Positions 1-10,550 of a DNA stretch of 64,000 bases are shown piece by piece (the first letter of the stretch is position 1; each line of letters opens with the position of its first letter). The position numbers were made by a program, and so were the translations under genes. The stretch covers positions 744,001 through 808,000 of the forward strand of contig OZ345366.1 of assembly GCA_977006965.1 (NCBI GenBank), written 5' to 3'. The notes under the pieces were generated by a model. The model saw nothing but the letters and a program-made list of their open reading frames with translations, was not told the DNA's origin and did no database searches. Origin of the DNA: Phymatolithon calcareum. Lineage: Eukaryota; Rhodophyta; Florideophyceae; Hapalidiales.

Positions 1-408
1 CGTTCCCTTGCGCTTCGCGAGAATAAGGCAAGGTTCACGAGGATGTACTGTAGTCTTTTCGTTCTTTTCGGTGCTTCGCCGTGCATTCTTAATCTTCTTT
101 TGCAAAGATCGCTCAATCCTTCGGTTGTTTTTTCGGTGATTATGTTCAGGCACGGTTGGTTCCAAGATCTTACGGGGAGCTCCAAGGTTGAGGTCCATGT
201 TTATCGGCTCACAAAGGTTTGTTTTCGGGGATTTGAGATGCTGCGGAACTGCTTCAATTCCAAGTTCTTTGTTGTCTTCCAAATCAGAATCGAGTTCTGA
301 GTTCGTGCTGTCGTCAGAAGACTCATGAGAGCTATATGCATCATCCTGCCTTTCGGCACAAAAGTAAGCCAACGATGATTTCCCCTTATCATCATTGGCA
401 GTTAAAAA
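1..408 (-). CDS. Start of pol-like frame of an LTR retrotransposon (partial)
   Basis: Reading leftwards from the gag stop codon in the -1 frame, about 135 codons are open without a stop up to the window edge. The first part is acidic and Ser/Asp/Glu-rich and the second part is basic, rich in Lys and Arg. No protease or reverse-transcriptase motif is reached, so the pol identity is inferred only from position directly after gag and from the frame relation. The join with gag lies at a T5 run (positions 404-408) where a tRNA-Phe could slip from TTT to TTT. No start codon of its own is needed if it is made by frameshifting. It could instead be the C-terminal part of gag in a copy damaged by an indel. 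Confidence 0.55.
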
Positions 409-2171
409 TCCGTCTGTAGCTGTGAGTTGCAGAGCGCGTTGAACATATTATGTGCATCCTTTTCTGCCATACTGTCGGTGTATTCATCACCATTATCTGC
501 GTCATTAAGCAATTGCTCAAAAGTGTTTGCGGAATAGGCGGCGTTCTCCTTGTCGACGCCCGATTCACTTGCAAGGTACTGGGATGGCGCCGATGCTGCA
601 TAAGTAACATACGCTGAATACTCATCGTCGTCTTGGGCTATGACCCAAAGCACAATATCGACAGCGTCAGGTCTGTTATCAAGCTCTTTAACGAGTGAGT
701 GAGATAGCAGAGTTGTAGACTGCATATTTTCTTTGCACTCTCTGCGCCAATGTCCGTACTTCTTGCATGAAAGACAACGTGTTCTTGCCTTCAGCTTCTG
801 GAGTTCGGGTGGAGAAAGTCTCCTTTTGATGCGATTACGTGGTCCTCCTTGCACATTGCCGCGTAGCATTGATGCGACGTCTAACGGTTTGGCAGCAGAG
901 GTGGATGTTTTTCCGTGACGGCGCGGAGGAGTAGGGTTCGCATATGATTCACCGTAAAAGGCGTCTGAAAGTTTAGAGGGTGTAGGTAGTTGATTTGAAC
1001 CAAACACATGAGGAGAAGCTGTGAGGAAAGCAGGTATTGCCTCTCTGGTGTCAGAATTTCCAGTGGGTGTGCCAAACCCAGAGATATCATGGAATTCTGA
1101 TCCCGGTTTGCGCTCACCCATGGCGGCAAGCTGGGTCGTTAAGTGCTGTTTGAATTGGTCGAATGTCCACTCCAGGTTGGATGACTGGGCCTGTGCCATT
1201 TGGTTTGCCAAAGCTGTACGAGACCATGGGTATCCCTTTGTCGCGTGGTACAACATGTCAACTTTAGCATCCTCAACCGTGTAGCGTTTTCGGGCTTGCG
1301 GAGTAAGCGTAAGGATGCGTTGATAAATCGTTTCCAATGCCTGCATGTCGCTGCACTGTAGTTCATTCTTCACGTTGTGGAAGGTCATGTCGTTAAGATA
1401 GTTTCGTGTATGCAGCTGATGAAGCAGGGTGTTAAATTTCTCTTCGAGTTTTGCGAAAGCTTCTCCAAGTGTTTGCACCATACCACGAAGATGGTTATAG
1501 TAAAATTCTTCCGCTGGGCCAGTAAGACAGTGGACAAGTAGGTACACTTGCTGCTCTCCAGTAATCTTCTGACTGTTGATGGCAGTGAGATATCGCCTGC
1601 GGATGACGTGCAGAGAAATTTTTCCATGCATATCACCAGAGAATCGGTCTTCAACAGATTTAAATGTCTGTTGGATGGCAGAGGCGGCGCGGCCAGCGAA
1701 GTCGGAAGCGGTGACAGCAACAGATCTATTATTATCGGTGTTGCCAGCGGTCGGGCCATCAGGGGATCCTTCGATCGCGCTGATGTTTCCTCGACGACGG
1801 TTCAGATTTATGCGGTTATTTGCGTCCGCTAGTATGTCATCCGAATCCGAATAAAGTGCTTGAGCTGTGGCTGATCCAATCGGTAAGCCTCGGGCACGAT
1901 TAACGTTGATCCCGATAGCATCAAGCATTCGTCGCAGTACCTTGTAGATGCGAGTGTTCCACACGTTGGGGTGTAGGAGAATCTCAGGGGGTAGTTCTTC
2001 CTGTAGGTTCTCAAACATGACTTCCACGGGAACATCTAGAGTTGCAATAATGGGCAGAATAGCAGCCTTGACGTTGGAATCGTTGATGTAGCTGTCCTTT
2101 AGATTTTCGAGGGCTGTTCGAATCGCTTGAATTTCAGACGCGAAGTCGATATTTGGGGGCGGGGATTGCAT
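402..2171 (-). CDS. gag: Gag-like capsid/nucleocapsid polyprotein of an LTR retrotransposon
   Basis: 589 codons from an ATG at 2171. The C-terminal third holds a zinc knuckle of the form C-x2-C-x4-H-x4-C (residues CLSCKKYGHWRREC), embedded in a basic stretch (RIKRRLSPPELQKLKAR), as in retrotransposon nucleocapsids. The middle region (about residues 190-370) has the helical, Leu/Gln-rich character of Ty/gypsy-type capsid domains, including LVHCLTGPAEEFYYNHL. The tail after the knuckle is acidic. The element runs leftwards: the pol-like frame follows, and the leader and 5' LTR should lie to the right of 2171. The frame is intact, so this copy may be young. The family (Ty1 or Ty3) cannot be decided because pol lies outside the window. 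Confidence 0.85.
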   Translation of the reverse strand: MQSPPPNIDFASEIQAIRTALENLKDSYINDSNVKAAILPIIATLDVPVEVMFENLQEELPPEILLHPNVWNTRIYKVLRRMLDAIGINVNRARGLPIGSATAQALYSDSDDILADANNRINLNRRRGNISAIEGSPDGPTAGNTDNNRSVAVTASDFAGRAASAIQQTFKSVEDRFSGDMHGKISLHVIRRRYLTAINSQKITGEQQVYLLVHCLTGPAEEFYYNHLRGMVQTLGEAFAKLEEKFNTLLHQLHTRNYLNDMTFHNVKNELQCSDMQALETIYQRILTLTPQARKRYTVEDAKVDMLYHATKGYPWSRTALANQMAQAQSSNLEWTFDQFKQHLTTQLAAMGERKPGSEFHDISGFGTPTGNSDTREAIPAFLTASPHVFGSNQLPTPSKLSDAFYGESYANPTPPRRHGKTSTSAAKPLDVASMLRGNVQGGPRNRIKRRLSPPELQKLKARTRCLSCKKYGHWRRECKENMQSTTLLSHSLVKELDNRPDAVDIVLWVIAQDDDEYSAYVTYAASAPSQYLASESGVDKENAAYSANTFEQLLNDADNGDEYTDSMAEKDAHNMFNALCNSQLQTDF

Positions 2172-3165
2172 TTTGGCTTGAAGGGTGAAATGAAACGAGA
2201 CAGGTTGGGGTAAAGCGAGGAGGGAATGCGAAGAGTAAAAAAAATCGTCAAAGAAGAAACGTTCAATGCGATAGAAATTAAAATTGATGGGCGTTGGCTT
2301 GCAAAAAATTCGAGTTAGTAGGATTCTACCGTAAACTTCGAAGTGATGTAGAACACGGATCGGCTGCGAACGAGCTGTGTGTGTGACAATGATGGACTAA
2401 AAACACAAAGGTGTCGAGGTCCGTAAAACTCCAGTGCAAGACTGGATGTGGTCGGGACGAACACCTGTGTGGTCGGCGAACTCTAGCGCGAGGCTAGATG
2501 TAGACCGAGACGGCGAGCTCTTGCGTGGTGACAAGAGGAGACCTGATGAGCGATGAGCGAAATGCTCTACGAACATGTAATGAACTGGTAAACGTGACTT
2601 GCCTCTCTAGGAGTCTGAAGCTCAGATGGAGCTTGAGCTAAATACTGTCTGCTGGAGATCGAATGTAGTGCTAACGTGTACTACGTGTACTATCTGTAGT
2701 GCGACTGACCTGATAACGACACTGTACTCTGTGTCAGTCAAGTCTGTAACTCCACAAAGATAGACTACTGCGAAGATGAATTACCAGAGGTTTACTCTTA
2801 CACTCTGCTATGTGTTGCAGCTTTCTTCTGCGAGATTATTCAGCCCAATTCTCTTTTTATCACCGTCAATATGGTGCTAATTTTGGCTGAATAATCTCGT
2901 AGCATTCTTCTGGACTCAATCTCATGCATCACGGAGCGGTTTGCTCATTGAATGCATCATTTGGATGCCTTGAACATTGCGACTCCCTGTGACTATATTA
3001 ACACGGCGAGGGACTGAGAGCAATTTAATCTGACTAGGAATAAATGAGCCATTTTATTTCCAGTTGGGTATTCAGCCAGCTTCACAATGAACAAAGTGCG
3101 CTTCTAGTATTTACAGCATTTTAGGATGCGTGGTTCCTTACTTAAATTACGACTAATCGTGAAGT
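2172..3165. other. Probable 5' leader and LTR region of the retrotransposon
   Basis: No coding frame is seen. The stretch lies upstream of gag and should contain the primer-binding site and the 5' LTR, but the second LTR is outside the window, so the borders cannot be set. I found no clear match to an initiator-Met primer site. A strong stem-loop sits at 2831-2899. Confidence 0.35.
2831..2899. repeat. 15-bp perfect inverted repeat (stem-loop)
   Basis: CGAGATTATTCAGCC at 2831-2845 is the exact reverse complement of 2885-2899, with a 39-nt loop. It lies in the putative LTR/leader and could be an RNA structure of the element. Confidence 0.7.
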
Positions 3166-6100
3166 TTACATTCCATATAGATCAATCAATCCACAAAAAA
3201 CCAACGACTTAATTCCACACCGCAGCATTGCAGCAGTAAGCCGCACTTGCCGACCGTCTCCATTGCGACCATGTAATACCGACTTCTGCACTGTAGAAGT
3301 CGGTATCCAGGGTGTAGAATCTGTAGTCGGAATGTTATGGAATGCAGACAACGGATGAACGGCAAAAGTTGACAAAAGGCGGACAAAACATGAATTAAAA
3401 ACCAGACATGAACAATATCACCAACTGTGGAGAAGGTCAGCACAACGCAAGCAATGGGTGAGGCGAACCCGGAGCATTTCCAAGGTTCAAGTGCAGGGAA
3501 GTTGGTAACCTGTGAATCCACTCAACAAAGGAGTCGATTGTTCAAATTGGGAATTCAAAACGTGGGCAAGCATTGACTGGGACTAAAACCTACAACTTTG
3601 TCATCCGTGGGAAAACTGTGGACGATAGCAGTGCAGTGCTGGCGATGGATTAGCTGAAGCCAGAACATTCCGGAAAGCACTACGCGCGAAACGGAAAAGC
3701 TGTAAAACTCCATGGCAGCAGCGACTATTCTGCAATCGGGAATATAGATTGTGGGTAGGAATCGCATGGGACAGAATCTGTCTGGTAGTGACCTCCATGG
3801 TTTGCAACATTACAAAAGCAATTCTGGGCGTGGCATATCGTATGAGTCACGGAGAAGTCGTGCAGCTTTCGAGGTAACATAGTGCATGCGTGTATCAAAG
3901 TAGCATTCTCTTACCACTCACTGTGAGTTCACTAATGATCATTGTGTGCTCACGTGGTGATCACTAGTAGTCAACAAGTGGACCGAAGTGCTCCGACCGA
4001 CAATTGTACAAATATCTCCCGATAATGCACCGCGAGTATGTTCACATTTTGCAGCGGGGCTACTTAAAGAAAGCCATCTCTCCCTAGCAGAGGGAACAAC
4101 GCGCGACACTGGGCAACCTACATGCACTGGTATTTATGACCAGTTCGGAGAACGCGATTTATCGGAGCCACAGGAATGTCGGACATCACGTGCGACGCAA
4201 TTGAAACGTCTGGAAACCGAGGACAGTTCTCTTGTTTCGCTAACGAACTGCCGCCTTTACTTGTCGATCTTCCGCCCTCGCCAGTGGATGCCGGAGACAA
4301 TGATCGCCAAAGCACTGTCTCGCTTCACCGCATCCGCACCGCCGTCTTCGCCCGACGCGAGCCTGTATTGCTTCGACTCCTCGGAAGGCTGTGGTCACCT
4401 TGTTATTTAATCCACGCCGCGATGCAACGTTTAGCGAGGCATGCATGCACGTCGTCCGCCAGTATCGAACACGAATAACGTTACCGACTGGTTCGAGTGC
4501 TTTTTCCAACCGCAAGCGCGAGTTCTTTCTGAATCCGGCAGTGAAAATGGACATCGTCAGCACGGTCGTTCTGTTTCTTTGTTGTTCTTTTACCTCCCAC
4601 CCACCCTGCAGTAGTTAGGGCTATCGCACGGATGATAGCTGCCACTCTAGCACCGCAGTTGGTGATCATCGGCGGATGAGGCTCCTAAGTCTGCTGGGCC
4701 GATGATACAGCGGTCTAGCAAGGGACCGAGGACATAGTTCTCTCGGCCCTGCGGAGTAGGGCAGCTTTTCTATGAAAACCAAGCTTTCCCAAGGCTAAGT
4801 ACGAAGTACTCGATGTAAAAGATCTGTGAGGAGCGATTGCTCTGCGGACAGAGCTCTTCATCTTCTTAGACAAAATGACCTAAGTGCCAGACAAAGTAAA
4901 GTAAAGTCAAGCACAAAAAGTGCGCCAATCAACAGCCCTAAAGGGACCTTCTTTGTGCCCTGCAATTGCATCGTGAAGTAAGACACTGAGAATCGCAGTA
5001 CCAGTATATTTAAATAAGGGTGCGATTTACCAAGAAGCCCGCAGTTGATTCATTTAAGGTGAGCGGAGTGTAGTATCGACCTGCATGATACGGTTGAAAG
5101 TGGTGAGCTGCAAGGATGACGAAGATAACTGATCACAGATGCAATAGATTGTTCCCACCAAAAAGCGCAACATTGCAATGTATTAGCAAAAGAGAAAGTA
5201 ACCATTTTAACCTCGCATTTACGCAAGGAAGTCCATAAGCGTAACGGCCAACATAGCATGGTCCGAAACATGCAGCTTGACGTGATTCTGATTTTCTAAA
5301 CGGATAGCCGTTTAGAGAATAGTGCACAGGAAGGAACGACGCAAGATGAAACTTTTCACATACTTGAGAGTGTCCACCAGTTTGCTCGTCTACTGTAGAA
5401 GGCTGGCTTCCCGCGCCCTGTGGTACTGCTGGTTCCACCAAGCAGGCATGGTCCGCATTAATTTCGCGAGGACAGCTGTTGCTCTCATGGTCGATAGCTC
5501 CGTCGCGCCACTGCTGCCACTATATGCCCCTCCTCCCAGCCTGCGGCCACACTTTTGTCACGACATTGCGCCAGCTCACGCTCCTGCCCCCTATACATGC
5601 TCACATTCCCACGACAATGCAAACTGAACCACCCGTCAAAGTTATTCACCTTAGAAAGAAGCGTGGCCCAATGCGTATTCCTGTGACCACTAGTGCATAC
5701 GGCTAAGCTCCTTCTGGCAAACCTCGATAGACTCTCGCGTCGCACTATCTATCATCTGCTTTCGATCTCATACTCTAAATATTTTAGCATCGAGCTATAC
5801 TCAATGTTCATCCCAAGGCCGCAACGCGTCCGTTAATCCTGGTAAGTCCAATACTGCTTAGTCTAGACGACGGCGCTCGCAACAACTGCGCCGGTAAATA
5901 AATTTTTGTGCGGAACAGGCTTCACGCCTATTTGCGTGAGATTTTCCCCGACATGTTGCAGTCTGAATATCTTGGCTGACATTTCGAGCGCTGTCTGCGG
6001 TCTTATGCTTCCCCGCCGCACAGAAGAGGCCGTTTCAATAATTGCTGTCGCTTCGCTGCATGGACAATGTACCGGGTCCATAGCGCTGATCAGTACATCT

Positions 6101-6380
6101 TACATCCGGTCGGATGGCTGCATTGCCTTCAAAATTGTCAACGCTTCCAAAGTCTTAACTGCGGCATCCAAAATGGCAAAATTGATGATTGGCCAGTCCA
6201 CTTGCCTGTATGTGTGCAGACAAAGCTCTCTCACTGCCGCCCGCGGATGTGGATGCGTCTCCGCCGCGATAGTTTTGACGACCTCTTATGCACCATCTCC
6301 TCGACGTTCAAGCCTAACTTGGCCGTGCCCGCCTTCACTCTCAGTCTCTACAAAAACAGAATGGTGAGGGCCGTTAAGAG
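3166..6380. other. Gene-free stretch
   Basis: Only short frames that look random, many lacking an ATG. No domain, tRNA or terminal repeat was recognised. Around 5863-6300 the minus strand reads as protein-like segments broken by stop codons (see rejected list). Confidence 0.4.
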
Positions 6381-6830
6381 ATGTGCCTGTCGAGTTGGCT
6401 TCCATGCTGTGCCGGTGCCAGAAAACAAAACGTTTCTACGGCGAGTGCAATGGGTGGCACGCTTCCTTCTGCTTGCACACCAGCATTGGGCTCATCGCCA
6501 CTTGACGCAATGTCAGCGTCCACTATGGGACAGCGCTCGACGTTTTCATCGCGAGTTGCTTATTCCAATTCCTTGCCGGCCAACATACATCCATACGAAA
6601 CTACACCGGTTCCGTCCGCTGAGCTCTGGGACGGCATTAATCCTCAGAGAGGATGCCGATGATGAAGCGCGAGGAGAGCCTTCAGTACAAGCGCGACCTT
6701 GCGCGCTTTATATATCTACAGATGCACATGAACCATCCTTACGTTCTAAAGGCATACTGAGGGTATTGGCCGGAGGATGATGACGCTTCTTCTGATTTTG
6801 CTTTTCCGTCTTTAGTATTTGAGCGACTGA
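6381..6830 (+). pseudogene. Decayed coding stretch, function unknown
   Basis: Two plus-strand frames read like consecutive parts of one protein. The first (6381-6662) ends with a segment rich in Pro, Tyr and Trp (ETTPVPSAELWDGINPQR). A shift then leads into a second frame from about 6652 with MKREESLQYKRDLARF and a Tyr/Trp/Asp-rich segment, broken by TGA codons near 6759 and 6830. The change of frame and the stops indicate a broken gene rather than introns, as no good GT-AG pair was seen. I do not recognise the family; a transposon remnant or a lost host gene are both possible. Confidence 0.35.
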
Positions 6831-8141
6831 CGTGAAATTTCGCTGAGGCTGTTCTTTGGACTCGCACCGGCTAGTGCAAGAGGAATCGAGTAATTGCACT
6901 CACGATAAGTTGTGCATCGCAACATCAACCCTGACAATGTGTTACTCCGTTCGAAAGATGACTAGCTGATCGAAGCTAACGTGAGCCAATCTTGAGAGTC
7001 ACGGAAAATTCCGCTAATACAGCAGCATGCGCCGTACTGTGGAAAAAAGATGTCGTCGGAACTGTTGGGTGCATGTCTCCCCGAAGCTATAACTCGCAGT
7101 AAAAACTGCTCAACACGCAGGGCGTGGAATGTGTGGAGTTTAGGGCTTTTGATATGTTACGTGTCTCCTCCAGAAATGGCTGTAATGATAACACGCAGCC
7201 TTACCGCGGTATCTTGGCAACTAGCGCAGAGCTCCCAAATACACTGCAGGACATTGCACCGAAGATCGGCTATGAACTAATAGGGGATGTGGAGCAGAAA
7301 TGCTTGAGTACCAACGAAAATTCAAGACAATAGAGGAGGCATTGGCCACGCAAAGGACGAGAGCGCCTAAGTTGGGGGTCATCCAACAGTCACTCGACGG
7401 ATGTAATGGAAATGTTGAGGAATGCTGGGGAAATCATTGTTTTGAAACTCTGGCAGTTGGAGGAGATAGTTTCGGCGCAGGCGATGCATAAGCCGGAGTT
7501 GGAGGATGGTGGACGACATAGTACGGACGACACATAACTATAATGAGGGGTAGAGTACCGGCCTATTTGCCGGCGGGTTTACTCCAAATACTGTAGTTGA
7601 TCTTCCTTTTTGCGAAGCTCGTTTTCAAAAAAGCAAGAGTCTTGACCTGCATGAGCGCCACTGGTGCTCTCATGCTGCACCAGTGAAAATTATGCTTCGT
7701 CCATACGACAACCCTGTGAATTTGTGCTGTGTTCGCTGCTATCTTGGTACGCGCGCAGTGCAGCGACGAGGACGGGAAGGTAGGCAATGACGACAGGATT
7801 GACAAGATCTAATATTTAAGGATACTACTAGTGTACTGTTGACCTCAAGGAGTGTTTAATCAATTATTGATTTTGTAAACGCGAATAGCGTCCAACCACG
7901 TGAACAATGGAATGTTTGGCGGGCATGCAGAAGCATATGAAAGAATAGGATATCCATTTTCTCTTGAAGTTATAAAATACTGTCTTAACAGATCTGCGGT
8001 GGATGTCCACGGCTGATCTGGGGGCGTGTAGAAGAAGTGGGCAGCAGAGTCAGTTTGTAGCATTAAAAATACAAATTTGGTATTCAACCACATCCCTGCA
8101 AACAGGGATACCCGACCTTCTAACCGACTACGCTTGATACA
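6831..8141. other. No intact gene; possible coding remnant at 7209-7490
   Basis: Between about 7209 and 7490 the plus strand carries short helical, charged segments in three successive frames (for example LEYQRKFKTIEEALATQR, then LRNAGEIIVLKLWQLEEI). This suggests a decayed coiled-coil protein. Nothing else was recognised up to the end of the RFWD3-like gene. Confidence 0.25.
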
Positions 8142-10550
8142 TTACGGACGCGACACTGAAAACAGCTGTAAACAACTGTCTCCAAGATGTCCCGCAATCG
8201 CCCGCATGCGCCCAGTGCCATGACGCACATGCTGCGTAAGCGGAAGCGTACGCGACCGCACAACCATAGAGCTAGAGTTGGAAGAAACGGGGCCCAGAAA
8301 TGTGGATGACCACGATTGCTCGAATTGCTCTCGCGGAGACGCGAACTCCCACGCCATAGTGCGACGTTGGGTATCAAAAGCGTCTCCAGACATCACAACC
8401 ATTCCGTCAAAGCCAGGACCATCTCCTGCGATGAGGGCGGTTGGTTCAATCAGGGTCATCTGTCTACTTCCATTGAGGCTTGCCCGGGCACGACCGAAAT
8501 GTAAGGTTCGATTTTGGGAGGGAGCCCCTGGGGATATTTCATCATTGAAATTAGTCACTGGGATGAGACCGGGAAAGATTGTATGACGGCCGCTTTGTGA
8601 GTTTGCCTGTCGAGTTGTTACCAACACCTGCTCGCCATCCACGGACATTGAGCAGCAGTGCTCATGCTGGCTCGGTCCGTCGCGTCGCACCTCCTCTAAC
8701 GTCATATTTCCGTTAAATGAGCCGAACGATGCGGCATTAATGTGACTGGGCGAGGCGGCGAGGAGCATAGTGTGGTTGGTGTTGTACAGAGGGATTTCAG
8801 CTAACGAGTGCACAGCACGGTTACCAGCCCCCTGGATTGGGGCGGAAAATAACGCTTCACTACCTGCCATGCGCGTATCGTATGCACAGACAATGCCGTT
8901 CACAAGGCCGGCGATGACAAGATGCGGCTGTGACGCCATCCAGAGACATGAGAGAGGCGCACCAGGGGTGCTGTAGGAGATAACCTCGTCAAGATCTCGG
9001 GACAGAATGTGTAACTTACGAGCTTGGTTTGCTGCCACAATGTAAGAATAGCAATTGCTAGATGTATCACAACATATGGAGATATCTGCAACTCGCCCGA
9101 CAAACTCAGCACGGGAATTCGTGCGAAAGCCGGTGTTTGCAATAGGAGCACGGACGATGCGCTGTGGTGCAAAATCAGGCTGGTGCGGGTTGCGTTTCTC
9201 GCCGAAGAATACATGCCCACGATCATCAAATGCCAGTGCCTTTGACGCGCCGCTTGTCGTACATCCGGTCAACTCCGATACACTCCCGCGACGATGATGT
9301 GACGGTGGGCGGATACCCCCTACAATATTCTGCATCCCACCTGTTGCACCAGGGCTGACCCCGATGACGTGACCAGTGCGCTGTGGTAGGTGTGAGAGTG
9401 ATCGCGCATGCTGCCGCAGCTGCCGCTGGCCATTGGTTCGGTGACCAAAGGTGTGAACTGAGGGTGAGGGTTCCCTGAATGCGAGTCGCCGATTGAGGGA
9501 AGTGTTCAGTTTTTTTAGGTCATCAAGCTTTCGTTTTGTCTTGAGATGTTCGGCTTCTTCTTTCTGCAGGTCGGTCCGGAGACGGGCAACCTCTCCTTCG
9601 TCCACAACAGTAAGATTCACAGGGGCGCCAAAAATTAGACGAATATCCTTCGGTCTAGCTTTTCGCTTGCATGAGGGGCATACCTTTTTCTTCGCCAACC
9701 AGGTTTTGATGCATTTCAGTCCGTACAGATGACCACATTCAAGACAGCACAACTGGTGATCACCGGAGAGGTTCCAGGGCTCCATGCAGATCTGACATTC
9801 ATTCTCCGTCCTCGGCGATGGGATGGCCGATGCAGCTGGTGCGGCAGAGGCGATGGGCTCAGGGGGTGCAGTTCGCTTTCTCTTCCGGCTTTCGGTTATT
9901 ATCGGGGCTGCTGCCGGCGTCGCAGGGCCTGCTAATGCCGGCGGTGCAAGTTGTGATGCAAGAGGAGTGGAATGAAGCACATTTTCCTCCTGGGCTTGGG
10001 CGTGTGGGGGAGCACCTAGGTCAACTGTTTCAACTTCATGCCTGCTGGGCAATGGTAGGGTGATATTTGACGCGCGCGGCAAAGAGGATACTCCTGGGTC
10101 CAAAAGAGCGTCTACTTCTCCAGAGTCGCTTTCCCAAGGAAAACGCACACGAGTGGGTTGCGTGGAGGATGGCAGAGTAGAACGTGGTCGAGAGCGTGCG
10201 CCCGCCGTAGAAGCGGTCGTGCTAGTGACCACAGGGGATTGTTGCGAACCGAAAAAACCCCTGAATGCATGAATTGATGTCGCAGGTATGGGAGGCAAGT
10301 CGTACTGCGAGACAATGTCGTGGTGGTGGAGAGGGAGAGGTGGCGGAAGGGAATGTGACGGTGGCTGCGTGGTGCGATACAGACCGGAAGAAGCCTCAGC
10401 AGCGTTCACATCTGCCGCCAACGCGGTAGCGGCAGCACGTGTGACGTCCTCAAGAGATTGCGGATGGTCGAGGTCGACCATTGTGCTTGCAAGGGCGGTT
10501 GGAGGCAGGACGGAGTCATTACCTTGATGGTCATCGGCTAGGATGTCCAT
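8142..10550 (-). CDS. RFWD3: RING finger and WD-repeat E3 ubiquitin ligase, RFWD3-like
   Basis: 802 codons from an ATG at 10550, single exon. Residues 1-250 are disordered and rich in Pro, Ser and Ala, with a basic patch (SRKRKRTAPP). A RING finger follows at about 252-294 with C252, C255, C272, H274, C280, C291 and C294. Like human RFWD3, it has the CGHLYG-x2-C arrangement in which one expected Cys is replaced. A Lys/Glu/Leu-rich coiled coil lies at about 315-358, and the C-terminal half (about 470-800) has weak WD40-like blades, including LVIAGLVNGIVCAYDTR, which matches the RFWD3 blade with an LANGSILVYDVR-type core. In animals and plants RFWD3 ubiquitinates RPA and RAD51 at stalled forks in the nucleus; the role here is inferred from homology. 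The nearest neighbour is PNPO, divergent across 1.8 kb. Confidence 0.85.
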   Translation of the reverse strand: MDILADDHQGNDSVLPPTALASTMVDLDHPQSLEDVTRAAATALAADVNAAEASSGLYRTTQPPSHSLPPPLPLHHHDIVSQYDLPPIPATSIHAFRGFFGSQQSPVVTSTTASTAGARSRPRSTLPSSTQPTRVRFPWESDSGEVDALLDPGVSSLPRASNITLPLPSRHEVETVDLGAPPHAQAQEENVLHSTPLASQLAPPALAGPATPAAAPIITESRKRKRTAPPEPIASAAPAASAIPSPRTENECQICMEPWNLSGDHQLCCLECGHLYGLKCIKTWLAKKKVCPSCKRKARPKDIRLIFGAPVNLTVVDEGEVARLRTDLQKEEAEHLKTKRKLDDLKKLNTSLNRRLAFREPSPSVHTFGHRTNGQRQLRQHARSLSHLPQRTGHVIGVSPGATGGMQNIVGGIRPPSHHRRGSVSELTGCTTSGASKALAFDDRGHVFFGEKRNPHQPDFAPQRIVRAPIANTGFRTNSRAEFVGRVADISICCDTSSNCYSYIVAANQARKLHILSRDLDEVISYSTPGAPLSCLWMASQPHLVIAGLVNGIVCAYDTRMAGSEALFSAPIQGAGNRAVHSLAEIPLYNTNHTMLLAASPSHINAASFGSFNGNMTLEEVRRDGPSQHEHCCSMSVDGEQVLVTTRQANSQSGRHTIFPGLIPVTNFNDEISPGAPSQNRTLHFGRARASLNGSRQMTLIEPTALIAGDGPGFDGMVVMSGDAFDTQRRTMAWEFASPREQFEQSWSSTFLGPVSSNSSSMVVRSRTLPLTQHVRHGTGRMRAIAGHLGDSCLQLFSVSRP

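Noticed and set aside
5863-6420. Protein-like minus-strand reading with in-frame stops (for example ALEMSAKIFRLQHVGENLTQ)
   Set aside because: The reading is broken by stops near 6102 and 6285 and overlaps equally long plus-strand frames. Without a homologue I cannot decide which strand, if any, was coding.
6067-6780. 237-codon plus-strand open frame
   Set aside because: Its codons are exactly antisense to the minus-strand reading above, and its composition (Arg, Leu, Cys, His) looks like a shadow frame.
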